From: Planctomycetota bacterium
GTDB lineage: Bacteria > Planctomycetota > Planctomycetia > Pirellulales > UBA1268
Reading direction: 5' to 3'
Assembly (NCBI GenBank): GCA_016872555.1
Contig: VGZO01000009.1
Location: forward strand, 50,772 to 114,771
DNA: 64,000 bases
The first letter of the stretch is position 1; the number at the start of each line of letters is the position of its first letter. The notes beneath the pieces were generated by a model. It ran no database searches. It had not been told where the DNA came from and saw only the letters and a program-made list of their open reading frames with translations. Made by a program: the position numbers and the translations under genes. This document shows positions 60,497-64,000 of the stretch, piece by piece.

Positions 60497-62080
60497 TCAC
60501 CGGCCCTCTCCGTCCGCTGAAAACAGGGCCACGAGGCACTGCAGGCCGAGCAGGACGGCGAACACCGTGCACCCCAGCGTCGCCGCCGACGTCTGACCGA
60601 CGACGCGGACCGCCAGGACCGGGGCAACCAGGTGCCCGAGCCAGACCGCGACCCCGAAGGCGGTGCCCACCGTTCCGGCCATGGCGATCGATTGCTCTAG
60701 CCGGACGGTGATCCGCCCGACGCCGGTCCGCCAAAACCAACGCCGGGCGTCTTTGAAGACCTCGACGATCCCCGGGTCGTGCCGACGGGCGCGCACCGGT
60801 GCGAGGGGCAGCGGCAACGGCGGCGTGACGGTGCCGGAGTCGAGCCCCTGGGGATCGCTGGGGGCGCCCGGGGACAGGACCTCGTCGAGGAGCCGCTGGT
60901 CGAAGTCGGACGACCGCCGGCTCGCGTTGGCCCGTGAGCCGCGCACGGCTCCGGCCGGCCGCTCGGAACGCTGCCCCCGGCCGCGCGGTGTCCGCGGGAG
61001 CGGAGGCTGCGGAGTCACGAGCCACGGCGACAGTCGCACGATCGCTTCGTTGGCGGTCGCGATCCGGGCCGCGGGATCCTTCCGCATCATCTCCGCGACC
61101 AGGGCACAGAAGCGGTTCGACACCGTCGGCGCGAGATCGTGCAGCGGCTGGGGTTCGTCCTGCAGCTGCCTCCGTGCCTTTTCCTGGCGCGTCCCCCCGG
61201 GAAAAGGCACCTGCCCGGAGAGGCAGAAGTAGAGCGTGCACCCCAACCCGTAGATGTCGGCCGCAGGACCCGCCGAATCCGCCGAACGGATCTGCTCGGG
61301 CGCCATGTAGTCCATCGTTCCAACCACCCTCCCGAGGCGCGTCGACTCCGCCTCGAGCACCGACCCCGCCAAACCGACATCGAGCAGTTTTGCCCGCCCC
61401 TGGTCGGACACGAGGATGTTGCCAGGTTTGACGTCACGGTGCACCACCCCCTGGCCATGGGCGTAGGCCAGCCCTTTGGCCACCTGGACCGCGATGCAGG
61501 CCGCCAGCGTCTCGTCGAGCGTCCCGTACTTGATCACCTGCTTGCGGAGGTCGCACCCGGAGATCAACTCGGTCACCAGATACGACACCTTGCCGTCGTG
61601 GCCGGCGTCGAGGGCACGGACGAGGTTTTCATGGTCGAGACGGCCGAGCATGCGGATCTCGCGGCGGAACGCGGCCTCGGTGTTCGGGGTCGATTTCGCG
61701 CGGGGAAGGACCTTGACGGCGACCTCCCGCCCCATCAGCGCGTGCTCGGCCCGAAAGACCTGCCCCATTCCCCCCTGACCGAGGAGCTCGAGGATCCGGT
61801 ACTGGCCGAGCGTGAGCTTGCGCCGCCCGGCAAGCATTTGCTTCGCCTGGAACGGAGTCAGCACCTCCATCTCGACCAACCGCTGGGCGAGGGCGTTGTC
61901 CCACTTTCCGGGATCGACACGGGATTCGTCGAGGATCAGACGGATGTCCGCCTCGGCGACGTCGAGCGCCGCCGGGTCGACCAGCGTGCTGGCCAGCGCG
62001 ATCGCCCGGAAACGCGGCGGCGCGATCGGCCTGGCCGCGCGATCGTCATCGCCTTCCGAGTGGCTGCCGGCGGTCGCCAT
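60497..62080 (-). CDS. Membrane-anchored Ser/Thr protein kinase
   Basis: 527 residues. Planctomycete-style N-terminal extension of about 90 residues (WDNALAQRLVEMEVLTPFQ, then KQMLAGRRKLTLGQYRILEL), kinase domain from about 95 with glycine loop GQGGMGQV, ATP lysine 123, catalytic loop HRDVKPGN (214-221), DVG in place of DFG (234-236; the metal-binding Asp and Gly are kept) and APE at 260-262. A basic low-complexity linker follows, then two hydrophobic helices (TVGTAFGVAVWLGHLVAPVL, TLGCTVFAVLLGLQCLVALF) that anchor the kinase. The start at 62080 lies 4 bases downstream of the RluA-like gene's stop, so the two are likely co-transcribed. Confidence 0.9.
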   Translation of the reverse strand: MATAGSHSEGDDDRAARPIAPPRFRAIALASTLVDPAALDVAEADIRLILDESRVDPGKWDNALAQRLVEMEVLTPFQAKQMLAGRRKLTLGQYRILELLGQGGMGQVFRAEHALMGREVAVKVLPRAKSTPNTEAAFRREIRMLGRLDHENLVRALDAGHDGKVSYLVTELISGCDLRKQVIKYGTLDETLAACIAVQVAKGLAYAHGQGVVHRDVKPGNILVSDQGRAKLLDVGLAGSVLEAESTRLGRVVGTMDYMAPEQIRSADSAGPAADIYGLGCTLYFCLSGQVPFPGGTRQEKARRQLQDEPQPLHDLAPTVSNRFCALVAEMMRKDPAARIATANEAIVRLSPWLVTPQPPLPRTPRGRGQRSERPAGAVRGSRANASRRSSDFDQRLLDEVLSPGAPSDPQGLDSGTVTPPLPLPLAPVRARRHDPGIVEVFKDARRWFWRTGVGRITVRLEQSIAMAGTVGTAFGVAVWLGHLVAPVLAVRVVGQTSAATLGCTVFAVLLGLQCLVALFSADGEGR

Positions 62081-62084
62081 GGCG

Positions 62085-62792
62085 TCAGTTCGCTGGAAAT
62101 GGTGCGAGGGCGGGAAACCTTCGAAGCCACGGCTCCGGCGGCGGAGCCGCCAGGGTGATCGTCTCCGTCGAGACGGGATGACGGAAGACCAAGCGCAGCG
62201 AATGCAGGGCGATGCCGTCGGGAAAGGGCAATCGAGCCCCGTAGCGACGGTCCCCGACGATCGGGCAGCGGCGCGATGCCAACTGGATCCGCAGCTGGTG
62301 TTTGCGCCCGGTGGTGGGGGCGAGCTCGACCAGTGACACCTCCCCCGCACGGCGGAGAACGCGGGCCCGCACTCGCGCCTCGGTGGAGCCCTCAGCGGCG
62401 CTTCCGGGCCCGACCGGCGACGCTCCTCCCGAGCCCTGTTCGCCGGGAACGAGGCGATCGATCCACTCCTGCCACTCCCCGGTGATCCCGGGGAAGCGCC
62501 CCTCGACGACGGCCAGGTAGGTTTTGCCGACGGTCCGCTCGCGGAACTGCCGGGCCAGCGCGGCGGCGGACGCCGGCGTTCGCGCGAACACCACGACCCC
62601 CGAAACGGGCTGATCGAGGCGACTGACGACGCCGAGAAAAACCGCCGGACGCCGGTCGCGTTGGCGTACGATCGTGAACACGCTTGGCTCTCCGCGCCGG
62701 GCATTTGCGGTCGCCAATCCGCACGGCTTGACCACCCCGATCACGGCGTCATCCTCGAACAGGATCTCGACCCCCCTTCCAGCAGTTGCCAT
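62085..62792 (-). CDS. RluA-family pseudouridine synthase with SRLD catalytic motif
   Basis: 235 residues. Motifs: ILFEDDAVIGVVKPCGLATA at the N-terminus, VVSRLDQPVSGVVVFART where the usual HRLD is SRLD but the catalytic aspartate remains, VGKTYLAVVEGRF, and GRKHQLRIQLASRRCPIVGDRRYG. Probably modifies rRNA or tRNA. A Ser/Gly-rich insert (EQGSGGASPVGPGSAAEGS) sits between the two halves. The ATG occupies 62790-62792 and shares two bases with the maf ATG on the other strand; a longer frame upstream is open but would run inside maf. Confidence 0.85.
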   Translation of the reverse strand: MATAGRGVEILFEDDAVIGVVKPCGLATANARRGEPSVFTIVRQRDRRPAVFLGVVSRLDQPVSGVVVFARTPASAAALARQFRERTVGKTYLAVVEGRFPGITGEWQEWIDRLVPGEQGSGGASPVGPGSAAEGSTEARVRARVLRRAGEVSLVELAPTTGRKHQLRIQLASRRCPIVGDRRYGARLPFPDGIALHSLRLVFRHPVSTETITLAAPPPEPWLRRFPALAPFPAN

Positions 62793-63396
62793 GACCACAG
62801 CGTCGCGTCGGGCGATCGTGCTTGCAAGCCGTTCTCCGCGCCGTCGGGCGCTCGCCGAGGCGGAAGGGTGGGAGGTCACCGTCGCCCCCGCCCCGGAGAG
62901 CGTGGAGGCCGGCCAACCCCCCCGGGCCGCCGGGGAATCGCTCGAGGCCTACGTCACCCGCCTCGCGCTGGCCAAGGCACATGCCGTCGCTGCCACGGGG
63001 GTCAGCGGAACGCTGGTGGCATGCGACACGCTCTCGGAGGTCGATGGCGTCGCCCTTGGCCAACCCTCAAATCGCGCCGAGGCGAGGCGGATGCTGCTGG
63101 CGCTGTCGGGAAAACGGCACCGCGTCGTCTCGGCAGCGTGCGTCTGGCGCATGCCGGGCGATCGCCCCCGAACCGCTACCGAAGAGAGCCTCCTGGCGAT
63201 GGGGGCGCTCGACGAGGGGTTCCTCGATTGGTACCTCGACTCAGGGCTGTGGCAGGGCAAGGCCGGCGCCTGCGGATTCCAAGACGCGCGTCTGCCACTC
63301 GAACTCGTGGCCGGGGCGGCCGACAACGTCGTCGGCTTTCCACTGACGACGATCCGCAGATTGCTCGCCGCCGAAGACCACGGCCGCGCCACCTGA
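62791..63396 (+). CDS. maf: Maf-family nucleotide pyrophosphatase
   Basis: 201 residues. Maf/Ham1-like fold: IVLASRSPRRRALAEAEGW is the family signature; ACDTLSEVDGVALGQPSNR corresponds to the family's DT..V...G..LGKP region and holds the metal-binding Asp; YLDSGLWQGKAGACGFQD corresponds to the YxxxGEWxxKAGxYGIQ motif. Maf proteins hydrolyse non-canonical or modified nucleoside triphosphates. The ATG at 62791 directly yields the signature; no ribosome site is visible, and it overlaps the divergent pseudouridine synthase start. The gene ends just ahead of the rRNA operon, which points toward it. Confidence 0.9.
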   Translation: MTTASRRAIVLASRSPRRRALAEAEGWEVTVAPAPESVEAGQPPRAAGESLEAYVTRLALAKAHAVAATGVSGTLVACDTLSEVDGVALGQPSNRAEARRMLLALSGKRHRVVSAACVWRMPGDRPRTATEESLLAMGALDEGFLDWYLDSGLWQGKAGACGFQDARLPLELVAGAADNVVGFPLTTIRRLLAAEDHGRAT

Positions 63397-63402
63397 TCCA
63401 CC

Positions 63403-63437
63403 AAAAAAATAACCCCCGGGGCGTTCGCCCCGGGGGT
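63403..63437 (-). terminator. Intrinsic terminator of the rRNA operon
   Basis: Perfect 11-bp stem, ACCCCCGGGGC (63412-63422) and complement (63427-63437), loop GTTC. Read on the minus strand it is followed by a U-run (A-run 63403-63409). It lies 13 bases past the 5S gene and 6 bases from the convergent maf stop. Confidence 0.92.
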
Positions 63438-63450
63438 CACTCGAAAAAGA

Positions 63451-63559
63451 TTCCGGCGATACCTACTCTCGCACTTTTAGTACTACCATCGGCTCTGAAA
63501 GCTTAACTACCGTGTTCGGGATGGGAACGGGTGTGACCTTTCAGATATCGTCACCGGAA
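63451..63559 (-). rRNA. rrf: 5S ribosomal RNA
   Basis: About 109 nt on the minus strand. The ends TTCCGGTGA and TCGCCGGAA pair to form helix I; the conserved CCCATCCCGAACACGG and GGTAGTACT regions of 5S rRNA are clear. Ends are placed by the helix and may shift by a base or two. Confidence 0.95.
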
Positions 63560-63672
63560 ATTCGGTCCTTCCACCCCTTGCGGGATGGCAGGTATACGTA
63601 AGGTCGTGGTAGCTGGCAGGCCTGGGGGATCCGTGAAGAACCCCGCAAGCGCTCATGGCAAGCAATCGATAC

Positions 63673-64000
<328 letters not shown>

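Overview
The window is a GC-rich (about 70 % by eye) bacterial chromosome segment that looks planctomycetal. Evidence: a secreted protein with two TIGR03000 domains, Hanks-type Ser/Thr kinases (one with the planctomycete-style N-terminal extension), DUF11, NPCBM and PQQ-repeat exported proteins, an HTTM membrane protein with its usual partner, and a MoxR/DUF58/BatA/VWA cluster of the kind common in Pirellulales. The order is an inference. No prophage, insertion sequence, CRISPR array or plasmid gene was recognised. Genes are tightly packed, with many 4-base stop/start overlaps.

Layout. 1-5.8 kb: minus-strand aminotransferase, TlpA-like thioredoxin, and a three-gene set of exported planctomycete proteins (two lipoproteins). 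6-12.2 kb: single genes in mixed orientation (LolA/DUF2092-like protein, pdxA, small membrane protein, ZIP metal transporter, YdjM-like membrane hydrolase, CvpA-like protein). 12.4-17.8 kb: a minus-strand run of HTTM partner, HTTM protein, asd, truA, Ser/Thr kinase and accA. 18-19.2 kb: TIGR03000 protein with its own intrinsic terminator. 19.6-30.1 kb: minus-strand run of RND adaptor, CzcA-like permease, MazG-like protein, a large lipoprotein, ABC ATPase, exported FKBP isomerase and an exported isoaspartyl methyltransferase fusion. 30.2-34 kb: leuA, a duplicated 40-bp repeat, a P-II protein lacking Tyr51, and a photolyase/cryptochrome homologue with swapped domain order.

33.9-59.2 kb is a 25-kb, 14-gene minus-strand block. 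In transcription order: giant PQQ-repeat protein, terpenoid-cyclase-fold protein, MoxR ATPase, DUF58 protein, BatA-like VWA protein, VWA/GATase-like protein, DUF4175-like protein, coiled-coil lipoprotein, TPR-like protein, NPCBM protein, three tandem S1C (HtrA) genes and an RluA-type pseudouridine synthase. Only the first of the three HtrA proteins keeps its catalytic triad; the other two have lost His, Asp and Ser at the aligned positions. I read the block as one envelope-associated system in which a MoxR/VWA module and a protease with two inactive paralogues are made together. Its function is unknown.

59.2-64 kb: HU-family protein with a structured leader, a 17-bp tandem repeat, an intrinsic terminator, tRNA-Phe(GAA), a second Ser/Thr kinase behind an RluA-family gene, maf with a start codon overlapping that gene head to head, and the 3' part of a minus-strand rRNA operon (23S end, 5S, terminator) running off the right edge.
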